64,000 nucleotides of DNA. It comes from Tetmemena sp. SeJ-2015. Lineage: Eukaryota > Ciliophora > Spirotrichea > Sporadotrichida > Oxytrichidae. A program made the position numbers and the translations under genes. Of this stretch, positions 1-11,777 are shown piece after piece. Position 1 is the first letter of the stretch. Each line of letters starts with the position of its first letter. The notes beneath the pieces were generated by a model, which did no database searches, was not told the DNA's origin, and saw only the letters and a program-made list of their open reading frames with translations. The DNA lies in contig JAJKFJ010021523.1 of NCBI GenBank assembly GCA_027382625.1, positions 62,001 to 126,000 of the forward strand, written 5' to 3'.

Positions 1-1080
1 AATCAGATTTCAAATGAATCATTTGAAGCCTTTATAACTTTAAAATAAAATAAGATGCCAAAAATAAAGATATAAATTGATTTTAACCCATAAATAAATA
101 GATCAATGAAATGAATAGATTATTTAAATTCAATTTCTGCTGTAATAAATTATATTATTCAGTTTCGTGACTATAGTAGTTGGCGCCAAGTACTATAGCT
201 CTTTTTGTCAGTGTAGTCTTTTATTAGGATTCATTATAATAGAAAGTATTTATTTTAAAAATGTAATGATATTTCTGAATATAAGAATATTATTTTAATG
301 ATTGAAATTAAATTTATATTTTCAATAGCAATATTGACTTATCTGTTTCCCATTTTTATTATAATTTGATATATCATATTTAAATTTTTCTTTTTAAAAA
401 ATCAGGGGATTAAATAAAGTAAAATACTGAGTACTGGCATATAAAAAAAATTTTAAAATAAAAGAAAAAAAAGTTTCAGGTTTTAATGAATATATGTGCT
501 TTTAATTTAAATTAAGGACAGAATTTAATTCTCATATCGATTCGAATGATTAGAATGGACCACTAAGAGTTATTGTGCATAAGAATTAAATAAAATCAAA
601 ATTCAATAAAAAAAAGAGCATCAGCTTTTATCTTATTTAATGGGATTAGCATTAAGATGGCTTGTCAATTATTTTTTATTGAATTAGGTTAAAATTTAAA
701 TGATAAATACAATAAAATGAAAAAATTACTACTGGATAAATAAAAAGTAGATTTACTTTTTAAAAAATAATTTTTCATTTAAGAGAATAAATCTGAGAAA
801 TTTTGAAAAGTTTGTTGTTTTTTCTCTAAATGAAATATGGAATATATATAATAGAGATTAATTTTTAGCAATAGGATTTTAAGTTCTTTTTAGGAGAAAT
901 TAAATCTTTTAATTCATAATATATCTATTTAATAAAAATATTTTTGTTAATATCTTTCTAAATTCAGATATGAATTTAGAATCAATCATTTTTAATTGAT
1001 GAAATTCAATGAATTATTTTGTTTGATAATATTAATAATTTGTTTCATAATTTAGAATATTTAGAGGATATTTTGCTTAA
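1..1080. other. AT-rich intergenic / germline-limited spacer
   Basis: No reading frame of useful length is seen here, even with TAA/TAG read as Gln. The stretch is strongly AT-rich, with many poly-A and poly-T runs, and differs in composition from the coding block that begins at 1081. It holds no recognisable transposase, telomeric repeat or RNA gene. It is probably DNA discarded from the macronucleus, plus the 3' flank of the Kelch/BTB gene. Confidence 0.5.
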
Positions 1081-4000
1081 TCAGTCTGCATTGTTTGTGG
1101 GCTCTTGATTGAGCTAATTATTATTTATTTCTATTTACAACTTTGATTACTATATTTCTTAGTTAAGCAAAGTTTGAAGCTCTTTTTTGATTTCCTCTCT
1201 TAGAAGGAGCTTTAAATTGGAAGCATCGCTGCTCATAATTGATGCCTCATTCATCGCTATGTAGTTTACGCAATACTTTAGTAATTAGTTTGCTTAGTGA
1301 TCATAAGCGATTTAAAAGAGTTCAAAGACATTGTGCTCACTCACGAAATTCTTCAGCCTGATCTCTAGTAATTCAATCAGTCTTGGTTCTGAAAAATAGT
1401 TCGCGTGTTTTATTAGCTCCACCAGAAAATCCTTATCAAGCTTTTTAGGAATGCAAGAGTCTGAATAGAAGTATTATATGATGCACTCAAAGACTTCTTT
1501 AGGAACTAACTGAATTCTTATTCTATTTTAGGTTGCCTCAGAGAATGCATTAGACTTTGAAAGCATCGCTCTGAAGTATGCACTTCTGTGTATAACTACT
1601 GGAATGTATACCCTCAGAATAGAATTACTAAGCACAATATCCGAGGTTGAAAACTCTTTGAAGAGAAGGCACTAGTTGATAGCAGCAGTTTCGTATGATT
1701 TCTGTCTTTCTTCATTGTTTTATGGCGACTCCTTTGAAATAAACTACTTCTTCAAAACTTAATTTTAATTTAAGAAAAACTAATAATTTATCTTCGAAAT
1801 AGATGAAATCCAATTTCAGAGTTTATTCGAGCTCCTCAAGTAAAAAACTACATTCAATAAACTCTTGCTTATTCTTTATCTGTTACTCGCTGATTTCCTA
1901 GATTTGGTTCTGCTAAAAAGTGCTTCTTTGATGATCAGTTATGATTTTTTTGTGTATAAGCTTCTCTGTTAGCACTATGGCTCTTTAAAGCTGATAGTGG
2001 GTCTGATCCGAATACTATAAAATTAAACAAGCTATAGTGGGTCTACTTTAAGTTGAGTGCGAGGCATATTCCTGCTACCTACTTAACTTCCTTGAGAGTC
2101 ATAGTCTTGGCAAACTAACGACAATACAAGTATTCGAGGAAAGCGATAAAGCTGGCTCTGCAGTTTATCTTGTCCAGTACGATCAAACTTCCTTTGATTA
2201 ACAATTTAGTATTTAATAAGCATATTTTAATCAAACATTACCTTTGTTAGCCTTGTTTACTAGAGTTATGAATGGAGAAATCGATTCTTCCAATAAATCC
2301 CTCATCTTTTTATTCGATAGATTAGAAAGTTGTGAATCATTTTCTCTTTAAAATAGCCTCAAAAGTATGAGGTCAATGTGACCATAAACTATTACATAGT
2401 CTCCAGAATCTGCATCGTTTAAATATTAATTTATATTTAATTTAAATTCCATATAATCGAGTTTTAAAAGAAAAAAGTTTAGAGTGAAGGCGATGTCAGC
2501 AGTATCTTTGCAGTTTACTAGAGACCTATAATCTTCTACTAAGCTTGATTTTGTTACTACAAAATTTTTCATTAAGTAGCCATGCAAATCGAAGATGAAC
2601 AAATCACCATAATAGACTTCTTCATTGAAACCACCAAATAGTACGAGGGACCCTCCTATGAGAAGAGTGGAATGCATCATTCTCTGTGAAAGTACTGGAT
2701 TTTGAGACTCAATTTCTCTCCAAATGTGAGTATCAAAATTAAACTCATGGATATCGCAAGTATCCCTCTCGCTTCTTCCTCTAACTATATAGAGTTTGCC
2801 TTAGTAAGCAGTAGCTGTATGGCCCCATCTTGTCCTGGGAACCTTACTCTATTATTGTTTTACAGCTCTACATTCAATCCTTATTTCAAGATTGGAAGGA
2901 TCTTTGATGAAGTTGTCCAATGCAAAAATGTGCATCTCATTTAAGTATAGTTACTTGCTATGATAGCCTCCAAATGTCACGACCTCTGTTTCACTGATCG
3001 CAGTGAGAGTGTGGAATCTCTTTGGAGTAAAATGGTCCAAGAAGTTTATTTCTGGCTAGTGCCAGGTCTCATAATCCAAGTCAAAGGCCCACAAGTCTGC
3101 AAGGTCTGTAAGACCTTCTCCTCCCACTACTATTATATAAGCAGTAAGAGAATGTAGATATAAATTCTAATTAAGTTTGTTAAATATTTAACAAAAATAG
3201 AGGCTTATTTATAAAATCCATGAACTAAAATATGACTCTATAAATTTAAAAGATCTCCCCAAAGAAGTTTATGAAGTTTACAGAAAGCATAAAGTTAAGT
3301 TAAAAATAAGCAACCCTATTCCTTATCTTATATATTAGATATGACCTTGATCCATTTGTCGCCTCACTTGGTTTAACTCTACAAAATTATTAGTTAAAAA
3401 TAATCATAAATGGATGATATCATATACTTCCCAAGTCTACAAGAAGCGTGATAGGTCCTAGCTTGTGGAAGAACAGAGTTTTCATCATATTTGATTTTCT
3501 CAACTTTAATAGTCTTTGAAGCTCCAGAATTTATTTCCGATGCTGCAGGCTCCTTGATCTTCAGCTTCAACGTATCATTTAATAGTTTATTGTTGGCTTG
3601 CTATCCTCCAAAAACATAAATACTACAAAGAGGTTAGCGTTCTATTTTTGCAAGGCAAATTATTTTTGTATTATGACATATAGAGAAATTAAAGAGTAAC
3701 CCTAAAAATCATAAGTATTAGAAAAAGAATATATTTAGTAAGCACCTCTCTATTAATGTCAAGCTAATGCTTTCACAAAAAACTCTAACTATAATGATCC
3801 TAGCGCTTTTTCAAAATTATGCTGGGCCTGCATTGAGTAATTAGTAAAAAACAAAAATTAATTTAGTCCTCCCGTAAAACTTTCGGTATCACAGGAAGAG
3901 GTGCAATCCTCAAGCAATATGAAGCAGTCAATTGGAAATGTCTAGTATCATTTGCTATATCTACGAAAAATATGTAGTAAAAACATATCATTACTTCTTT

Positions 4001-5019
4001 TTTGCCATGGCTAATGATCATTTTTTGCTCTTCATATCTAGGGAAGTGAAATTATCTGGCATCCCTCTAATAAATTCTCTCAACCTTACTTTCATTTGGA
4101 TAATCATATATAATAGTATTTTGAGAGATTCTATATAGCTAAAGGAATAGAAGCAAGCAGCTAAGACTAGTCCAATTTGACTATGACGCAACCTTTTTAT
4201 TTTCATTTCTTATAAATTATTATAGTCTCAAAAAGAGTTTTGTTAAACTTACCTATTTGTCTTTTCATAGTAGATGCTTGTATGATTTGATCTAGAAATT
4301 AAACTCTTGTGCTCTCCTTCCAGAGGAATCTCTTGAAATATCATTTGTGCAAAATCGAATTCCCACATATCCATTAAATAGTTCTCTCCTATTTGAAAAT
4401 AATTAACTATTATCCTTTCAGTAGGAAGAAATTAGTTTCCCATTTTTTAATATATATGTCTCTTTAGCTCTTACAGCAAAAGATAGATATATTTGTTTTC
4501 TCTCTTACCATCATAACCTCCTGTGATGAAGAGACGGCTGTGCGCCTCAACGCAAGACTGACCTCTTCTGGCTGATGGCTAAAGTTACGCTAAGTTTTAG
4601 TGTTCTTTAATGGTTGAATCACTCATGCCGAAATCAGCATCTCTGTTTTTCAACATTCTGACAAGCTCGTCTAAACTTTACCACATTTATTCAAATTCTA
4701 AATTAATGATTAATTACCAATTCTGGTTGTATGTAAATTCCTCCTCCTCCCCAATATGTTCTTATTGCTTTCTCTTTATTACAAAAGAGTATTAAAGCAA
4801 AATTGATAATATTATAAAGAGGCAAATTAAGTTCTGTTTAATTATTATTTTAATTAATGTGAAGCCCTTGCTTTCCATAAAGTCTGAAGTTTCTGTTTGC
4901 AAAATTGGGATAGTCGAGGACTATCTCTAAGCTTGTCATTACTCTGACAGGTTCAAAGTTTATTGTTTTCTGGCTTGAAATCTATTAATCACAACTCAAT
5001 CAACTTCATCATTCCTCAT
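1081..5019 (-). CDS. Kelch-repeat / BTB domain protein
   Basis: Likely a substrate adaptor of the Kelch-BTB type: Kelch propeller repeats bind targets and the BTB domain dimerises or binds cullin-3. That role is known for the family and only inferred here. The N-terminal two thirds show Kelch blades with typical glycine pairs (LFITGGYDGK, VVTFGGYHSK, LVLFGGFNEE) followed by W-containing strands. The C-terminal third reads as BTB (DIAFTLNDADSGDYVIVYGH) followed by a helical BACK-like region. The start is the ATG at 5017-5019 in the order MRNDEVDQQ, which needs an 11-nt IES removed just after it. The stop is the TGA at 1081-1083, after an Asn/Gln-rich tail. At least three IESs interrupt it. It is divergent from the pseudokinase gene, with about 165 bp between starts. 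Confidence 0.8.
2191..2246 (-). other. IES in Kelch/BTB gene, pointer CCTTTG
   Basis: Direct repeats CCTTTG at 2191-2196 and 2241-2246. Removing 50 nt joins NKANKG to SLIVLDK in one frame; unremoved, the frame hits TGA. Confidence 0.75.
2417..2481 (-). other. Frame-neutral IES inside BTB domain, pointer GTTTA
   Basis: Repeats GTTTA at 2417-2421 and 2477-2481. The 60-nt insert has no TGA, so the ORF stays open through it, but it adds 20 hydrophobic/AT-coded residues in the middle of the first BTB strand. Removal gives a normal BTB start (DIAFTLNDADSGDYVIVYGH). Confidence 0.7.
4988..5002 (-). other. 11-nt IES just after the start codon, pointer ATCA
   Basis: Repeats ATCA at 4988-4991 and 4999-5002. 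Removing 11 nt links ATG 5017-5019 (MRNDEVD) to the open frame QQISSQKTINFEPVRV; without removal the first frame ends at TGA. Confidence 0.65.
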
Positions 5020-5183
5020 GTGAAGTCAGTGAGAATAGAAGTAAGCTAGTAGATGTTAAGTATCGTTCTGAGAGATATTTTTAAGCAACTCTAAATAAAA
5101 AAGGACAAGTTATAGATTGCTCTCCTAATATCATTTCTTTATTAATTATCAATGAGTCTAATTTAAATTAAATCAATATTTTA

Positions 5184-8100
5184 ATGGGAAATCAACAGTT
5201 AATAGCTTCTTTGACGGCTCAAAATCCATCTGAAGTTGACATCACCAATAAAAATGTCAAGTTCATAGATGGCATGTTTGAAGCTTTCTCAATTTATTAA
5301 AGATATATCCACATCGTCAATTTTAATTTACTAGCGACATAACTTTCAACTATACAGGGTCAAGAATGTAAAGAATCCCCAGCAGATTCTCAATATCAGA
5401 ATAATCCATAGTCTCAATGACGCTTAATCCATCAAGTTAGTCGAACGAATGCAGCAGAAGCTGCTACACATCAGACATCCTAATTTGGTTGCTTATCACG
5501 CTGTCGCTGTAGAGGAGGAAAAGCCCAACATCAAGTTTAATTATTGCAATGCATTTCTATTTCTCATAGTTTTTAGTCGTTGAAGAAAGCTTCAATAAGT
5601 CAGAGTCTATGACTCTCAGAAATCTACTTGATAGAATTTTATAAGTCAAATGAATCCAACTTACTTATAAGTTTGTAAATTTCAAACAACAATCTATTGA
5701 TGCAATTTTTCCAGGAGAAGACTTATCTCTGGAAGATAATTATCCAGTCTCTCAAAGCAATCAAGTTCATCAATTCACAAGGAGCAACTCACTTTCATCT
5801 ATGTTCATAATTATTTTAAATAACTCATGCAGATATAAATCCGAACAACATAATGATTAAGTTTAAAGAGTTACCGCTTTAAAATCCAAACGAACTTCAA
5901 AGTCCTGTAGATTTCACTTAGGCTTTTGAGTTGAAGCTATTGGACTTCCTGCATATCAAGGAACTAGGAGAGATAGCGATGCAAGATAGGAAAGTACCTT
6001 TGAGAAAGATTTTCGTTCCCTATGATCCACCAGAAAAGACCAAAATAGGATAACACCAAGATCAGTCATGGGATGTCTGGGCTCTTGGAGTGGTAGTCAT
6101 GGAAGCACAAATCATAGTCAATCAATAGGAATAAGATGGCATGGCTGCAGTGGTATTCAAGGAAGGAATCTCTAGGTTAAATCTAAGAGAGCTAAAATGT
6201 TTAATTAAATTATAAATGAAGCTCTCTTATGAGGCAAGAGTCTAAATTATAGAGGAGCAAGTCAAAGATCCAGCAATCAAGAATTTTCTTCTACAAGCTC
6301 TGTAAGATTAAGAGGATAGACCTTCGGCATCGGAGATGCTAGAAAATTATTTTCTCCTAATTAAAATGAGTGTATAAAGCTTTTTGGATATCTACTTGGA
6401 GATTAAAGTATAGATCTAGGACTAATATCTAAAACAGAGACTTTCATATCAGGTCTAACTAGCTGTCTAACTTTACAAAATAAGAACCAGGCTGTTGTGG
6501 CTTTCCTTGCTCTCATGAACATATTTTAAAGTCAATCTCAGAAAGTAATTACAATCATTGAAAATGAGTAAGCTCAGATTCCTTTGCTAGAACTTCTAGT
6601 AATCTGTTTGAAAGAACAGGGGGAGCAAGAATTTTCAGGACTGTATAGCTCTGCTCTCGAAATACTTGCTCAGTGTTTAACTAAGAATTAGAGGTAGCCA
6701 GAGTTGAGATCTCAATTCATTCTAGGAGGAGCTGTCATGCTAATTATGCTAGCGAGCTAGAGCTAGACGATTGAGTAAGCTTTATTTCTCAGTAAACCTA
6801 AATTTAGCATTTAATCTTTGATGAAGTTGATTTCCGCTCTTAGTATCAATGGACAAAGTCAAACCTTAGCTCAAATTTGTGAAAGCAGGTAAAATATATT
6901 TAATTTGACTTTTTAGTGGATTAATAAATCAAATTTTGAGTGTGCTAGAGAGTGGATTCTTACCACAGCAAGCATCCTCTTCGTCTTTTCAAATGAGGTA
7001 GAAGATAAACAGACTTTTAGGAGAGCAGTTTATATCCTCAACATCTCAATTTTACGGTATTGAGAACTTCCAAAGAGCTATCAGTATGATGCAAACAGGA
7101 GATCTTATGAATACTGCAAACGCTTTGTAAATGTTTTAAATATATTTTCATGAATAATTCTCTTTGCCTTTGAACTAAAGATACCTTGAGAATTATTATA
7201 ATTGCTTTTTATAAATGCACTTTATACATTTTGAGAAAGAAATACTTGTAACTATAAAGTAAATGCTTATAATTTTAGTGCCTGGATATGATGAAGAAAT
7301 TCTTAAAGGATTTGATGATGAGCAAACACTCGCAAGGACAGCTGATTATAAAGAGTTTAAAATAACTAGTGCGATTCATGGCTTATAAGCAAGGACTTAT
7401 AGTTGCTTAAGCTTTTTCTATTTGCTTTTCAGATACTCGTCTCTTTGGAGGTAATGAATTCGTTGCATATGATATGGGATTGATATGTAATACTTGCTCA
7501 TCAAAATCAGCATCTGCAAACTAATCATAAATTATACTTTTTAAAAACAGGATTTTGGTTTGTCTTGTATGTGCACACCTTTGCCACAAAGGTCATATAT
7601 TGATTATTATAGATTATATACTTATAAATTATAATTCCCGGAGGATATGAATAGATGAATTGCGAATGTAAGATGTCACCTCATTCGAACTGTTAGGCCA
7701 CACAACCTCTAAAGCTTTAAAATTGCTGCTACCTGAGTTCAGACTTTTAAATGCCACAAGAGGAGTACTTATTCAACAGTGACCATCTCTCTAAATTATA
7801 GATTTGATTGATTTAGAAAAGTTAATGCTTATTATAGTTTACTTCTAAGATAAATGGAGTGACTTGCTATATGAATGAGGACTTGGAAACTAAAACTCTA
7901 GTAGCCATAGATCCATTGTGTGAAGTGCAACCTTTCACATCGAATAGTGTGAGCGAGAGTCCCTCTCTCTAACTTGAGATATAGAGGGACATCTTAAACT
8001 TTGCAAATGGTTAGAACACGTCTAGATAACTTAGGCCGAGAGGCGATGCAAACAGTGAAGGTGTTAACTCAGAAGAGGATGAGGATTATGTAAATAGTGA

Positions 8101-9757
8101 TGATGAGATAGAAGAGAGAAAGTCTCTCAGCCTCTCAAACAATCGCGGACAATATTAAACTTTATTTTGGATGACTAGATTCATCTTAATTTTTATCAAT
8201 AAAGGAACCTATATCTATAAAAGCAAGATACTGGAAGTCTCATTAGCAGAGCCTGAAAATTAAGACTACTTTTGAATCACCAAGCAAAACACTAGGCATG
8301 ACCAATATTGATAGCGAATAGATAGATGACATAGACGAGGAAGAGTAGAAATATCAACACACTATAGCATACTTTGAAGTTCGAATTAACATGGGAGGAC
8401 TCTATGATCAAATATGTATTACCAAGAGTTTGTTTTAAAATAGCGATAGGTGTAACTAATAACGCCCTCTATCCATAGAATGAATTCGCTGGCTATAAAC
8501 CAAACAGTCTGGCTCTGCATGCTGACGACGGCAAATGTTATGTGAATGGTAAACCAATTGGCTATGCGACTAGATTTGGAAGTAATGATGTAGTAGGGTG
8601 TGGAGTTACAAAGAGCGGGGACATTTATTTTACTCTGAATGGAATGATTCTCCCTCTCATCAATATTGAAATGCAAGGCTACATCTACCCCATCATCTCC
8701 ATTAGAGGAAGGTCATTTGTAGATTTTACTCTTTCCCTTTATTTGAAAGTATACCTCAGTCAGTGTAGAGATGGGACCTGATTTTCTCTTCAAGCATCAT
8801 TCAATAGCCTAACTAACACCAAAAGCCCTAAAGGATCCACAACTCGATCCCCATTTATTGAATCATTTACTTGCTGACTTAGAATTCAGCTAGCTCTTCT
8901 TATAATTCTACAACCATTTCAAGCAAACTACAATTTAATTTATCCACTCAAGAGATATCTATTTATTATTGGAGAAATAAAACTAAACTTGAAGAAACTT
9001 CTAATGAAGGAAAAGCCACTGCTAAATATTCGCTTAAAGAGGATAGATTCTTTCTGGATTTGTTGAACAAATAAATTATGAAGCAAAGTGGAGGACGGTT
9101 TATGGGAGATCTTAAACACTTAAACAGAAAAACCATGTTCGATAATACTAACTTTAACTATCTGAATGATATCCCTTTAATATAAATTGAATTTAATATT
9201 TTTGAAAAAGATAAAATAGGAATAGTCAGAGAGACTCCTCTTCTCAAAATAACACAACTCAGCTTAGATTTGAAGATTCCTCTTCATCTATCAATGTCTA
9301 TAACTTAAGGAACGCAGGAAATAGAGCTGATTAAAAATAAAATTCATCATATAATAAAATATATCTAATGATTAACTAAGCAGTAACGCTATCTTTCAGT
9401 AATAAAGATTAGGTAACTCCATGGTTAAGAGCGCATCTTATTATGGAGTTAAATCTGATACGAAGAATTATTTATTAGGTGAAGGAGCGGCTAATTCCTC
9501 ATTCGCTAAACAAGACTAAAAATCTGGCTTGAATGATCAAAGTAACAACAGATTCAAACATTCTTTAATATTTTAAGTGATAATGCTTTCATAATTCTTT
9601 AAACTCGTCCCAAATTAATAACGAATAGAAGCAAAAGATCAGCATAGGATAGAGCATTGAATTTATATTTATTGAACAAAACTAAGGTAAAAATGCTAGT
9701 AGGGTGCCTTGCACTAGAGTGGGAATGTCGAATTGCTTCTCTTATCAGAAGAAATGA
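5184..9757 (+). CDS. Pseudokinase - UBR-like zinc finger - SPRY fusion protein
   Basis: One long gene of roughly 1250 residues after IES and intron removal. Order: a degenerate protein kinase domain (about 5184-6350), an alpha-helical repeat-like region (6360-7400), a Cys/His zinc finger resembling the UBR box (CNTCSSKS, CLVCAHLCHKGH, NCECKMSPHSNC; about 7490-7700), an acidic linker, a SPRY/B30.2 domain (about 8340-8780; YFEVRINMGG, YVNGKPIGYA, SGDIYFTLNG) and a Ser/Asn-rich tail. The kinase keeps the catalytic-loop Asp but reads FHADINPNNIM instead of HRDxKxxN, has DFL for DFG, and shows no glycine-rich loop, so it is probably inactive. The C-lobe helix DVWALGVVVMEA is intact. Introns at 6889-6916 and 7402-7432 and ten IESs are visible. 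The C-terminal end, at TGA 9755-9757, is less certain. Confidence 0.8.
5316..5363 (+). other. IES, pointer GTCAA
   Basis: Repeats at 5316-5320 and 5359-5363. Removing 43 nt joins YQRYIHI to VKNVKNPQQILN. Confidence 0.75.
5534..5572 (+). other. IES, pointer AGTTT
   Basis: Repeats at 5534-5538 and 5568-5572. Removing 34 nt joins EEKPNIKF to LVVEESFNKS, restoring the kinase strand before the hinge. Confidence 0.8.
5625..5666 (+). other. IES, pointer TACTT
   Basis: Repeats at 5625-5629 and 5662-5666. Removing 37 nt joins TLRNLL to ISLQISNNNLLMQFF and leads into the kinase helix WKIIIQSLKAIKFINS. Confidence 0.75.
5795..5828 (+). other. IES at the catalytic loop, pointer TCAT
   Basis: Repeats at 5795-5798 and 5825-5828. 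Removing 30 nt gives GATHFHADINPNNIMIKF, the catalytic-loop equivalent. Confidence 0.8.
6345..6363 (+). other. 14-nt IES, pointer AATTA
   Basis: Repeats at 6345-6349 and 6359-6363. Removing 14 nt shifts the frame from ASEMLEN to QNECIKLFGYLLGD, which then stays open to the next intron. Confidence 0.75.
7606..7633 (+). other. IES within UBR-like finger, pointer ATTATA
   Basis: Repeats at 7606-7611 and 7628-7633. Removing 22 nt joins CHKGHILII to IPGGYEQMNCECK. A third ATTATA at 7613 would give a 15-nt insert that does not fix the frame. Confidence 0.65.
7795..7837 (+). other. IES, pointer ATTATAG
   Basis: Repeats at 7795-7801 and 7831-7837. Removing 36 nt, which contain an in-frame TGA, joins SDHLSKLQ to FTSKINGVTCYMN. 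Confidence 0.75.
8161..8196 (+). other. IES, pointer TTTAT
   Basis: Repeats at 8161-8165 and 8192-8196. Removing 31 nt joins NNRGQYQTL to SIKEPISIKARYWKS at the SPRY entry. Confidence 0.75.
8410..8442 (+). other. IES in SPRY domain, pointer AAATA
   Basis: Repeats at 8410-8414 and 8438-8442. Removing 28 nt joins MGGLYDQI to AIGVTNNALYPQ. Confidence 0.8.
8727..8754 (+). other. IES in SPRY domain, pointer TAC
   Basis: Repeats at 8727-8729 and 8752-8754. Removing 25 nt joins RSFVDFT to SVSVEMGPDF, the usual last SPRY strand. Confidence 0.7.
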
Positions 9758-9859
9758 AGAACAGAGTGTTACTCTTTATCATTAAGAAAATTGTTAGTTT
9801 GTAAACAGTAGTATTTAATCTTTATAAGTAAAATTGTTTTTTTCTTCTATTCTACCTAT

Positions 9860-11777
9860 TTAGGTATGATATGTTTTGAAAAGCCAATTCTTAAATAATA
9901 TCATTTTTGGGTTCTTCTCTTTGATCTGCAATGTAATAGATATCAACTACGTCATGCACGAGGATCTTATAATTAACATCTTAAAAGCCATCTTTAAATA
10001 TTTATTTGGCAATAAGCATGGGAATTGCTGAAATAGATATATCAATAGCAATAATGAACATGAGTTGGTCCCAGCCATGACGCTTAACCTGATCTCCTAT
10101 TATGATCTAACCTATTGCGCTGCCTAAGTTCCCACTTCCATCTATGATACCTGCTACTGTGGACTATGAATGCTTGTTGCTTTTCAAAGAACTTATTAAA
10201 AATATAAAAAATTCAAAATAAAATTAATGAGAACTTTGCTAGCCGATATCTGCAGCACAAGAAGCAGAAATGAAATTAAGCTAAAGGAAAATTGATTTCA
10301 TATGATGTTATTGAGACCAGAGACGATGAAGCCAAACACAAACATAATGAGAGAGAACTGAAGGATTGTAATCTCTTTCATTCGCAGATCCAAGAAATAG
10401 GCTAATGCAGCTGCGCAAATTATGGAAACAAAAGCAACAGGAGATTATAAAAGATATCTATACAATTTATTAAGTAGATCTTTTGCGATAGAACTTATCT
10501 GAGATATAACCGAGAGTGAAACTTCCAATGATAGCTCCAGTGTCAAAGAAGGAAGACAAGTTTGCGATTTGATAAGTGTGAAAGTTCAAGTACTCTTTGA
10601 GCATAAGCGGTAGCCACAAAAGCATGGAATTAACAGCAAGCTTAATGCAGAAGAGAGTAGAAGCATAAATGAAAACTCTTGGGATTAGCCAGGCTTACCA
10701 AAATGTTACTCTTTCATGGGGTGAAGCAAATAAAAATACTTTACAAGAAGTATATTTAAATTAGAAGCTTCTCTTAGCGTGCCTCCATCAGATTGATATT
10801 GGTGATACTTTTAAGTTAAACTAGAGTCGCTGCTTTGCTTATTGAATCTCTCATTACTTGACTTCTTTATTGATTTATCACTTTCTAATTCTTTGCTGTT
10901 TCTTCTTTGCTAGCTAAGATCTTTCATCTCTATGAATTTTTGTTTTTGTACTTTAAGATCCTCTTAGTAGGGAATGGGCTATCCATGAGTGGCTTCTTGA
11001 AATCTCTCCGATTTTTTTAATCTTCCCTATTTTTGAGCCCTTTAAAATTTTTTAAATGGATCAATGACGTATAGCCAGAGAATTTATTAAAAAGTTAAAT
11101 AGTCTATTCTAAATTATATTAATAAATAGATATGGAGCTTCCAATATCATGGCACGTATTTGAAAATAAATATACCATTAATTAAATACCAGTCCCTAAA
11201 TGTGAAGATTTGAAGGAACTGCTAGCTGAGCTAAAAATCTTGACACTTTTAAAAGTATAGAATTAGTATGTTCCAAAGAGTTATGAGCCTTGTTCACCAA
11301 TAATCCTAAAAGAAAAGCTAAATCCAGCCCTAAATGAGCGAAGAAGAACAATGCAGTCGGAATGGATGTTCATAATCCCATAACCCGAAAATACCCATAC
11401 TCAAAAGTACATAAGGAACAGGCATTTAAATATCCAGCTCCAAAAACTAAGTAAAAACGTCAGAATCTTATTTATGTCCATAGAGCAACGCGAGTACTAA
11501 CATAGCGAAAAAAAAACTAAACCTAGCCCAAAAGCGCTGTAAGTAGCTTTCTTAAGTCGTAAATGTCTCCAATCACTCCTCCTGCAAAAGTAGAGATCGA
11601 GTAGATAAACAAGTAGGTCGTATCAAATGTAGCGAGGGTCTCTTCATCGAAAAGTCCTCCTTCAAGTTGTATCTCCGCTAAGAGCGCTTTCTTACTCATT
11701 GACCAGAACTCTCGATAGATATGGACCAGGATTTGAGCTATGTAAATCCACTTATTTATTCTGTCATTTTGAAACAT
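9860..11777 (-). CDS. MFS transporter, SLC37/glycerol-3-phosphate-like
   Basis: Multi-pass major facilitator, most like the SLC37 sugar-phosphate/glycerol-3-phosphate group; the substrate is inferred from family resemblance only. The N-terminal part (11777-11523) shows a first helix with a YREFWSMSK segment and then a glycine-rich TM pair (STFAGGVIGDIYDLRK). The second half is clearest at 10480-10720: a helix with NSMLLWLPLMLKEYL, then DTGAIIGSFTLGYISDKFYR, the loop motif before the eighth helix. The hydrophilic C-tail ends near 9860, but no convincing TGA was found. The middle (11050-11520) is broken by IESs or introns that were not resolved. The start MFQND is provisional: the acidic segment upstream could be joined to it by an IES. 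It converges on the pseudokinase gene. Confidence 0.65.

Noticed and set aside
7613..7633. Alternative 15-nt IES using the middle ATTATA
   Set aside because: A 15-nt removal does not change the frame and would leave the zinc finger ending in TGA.
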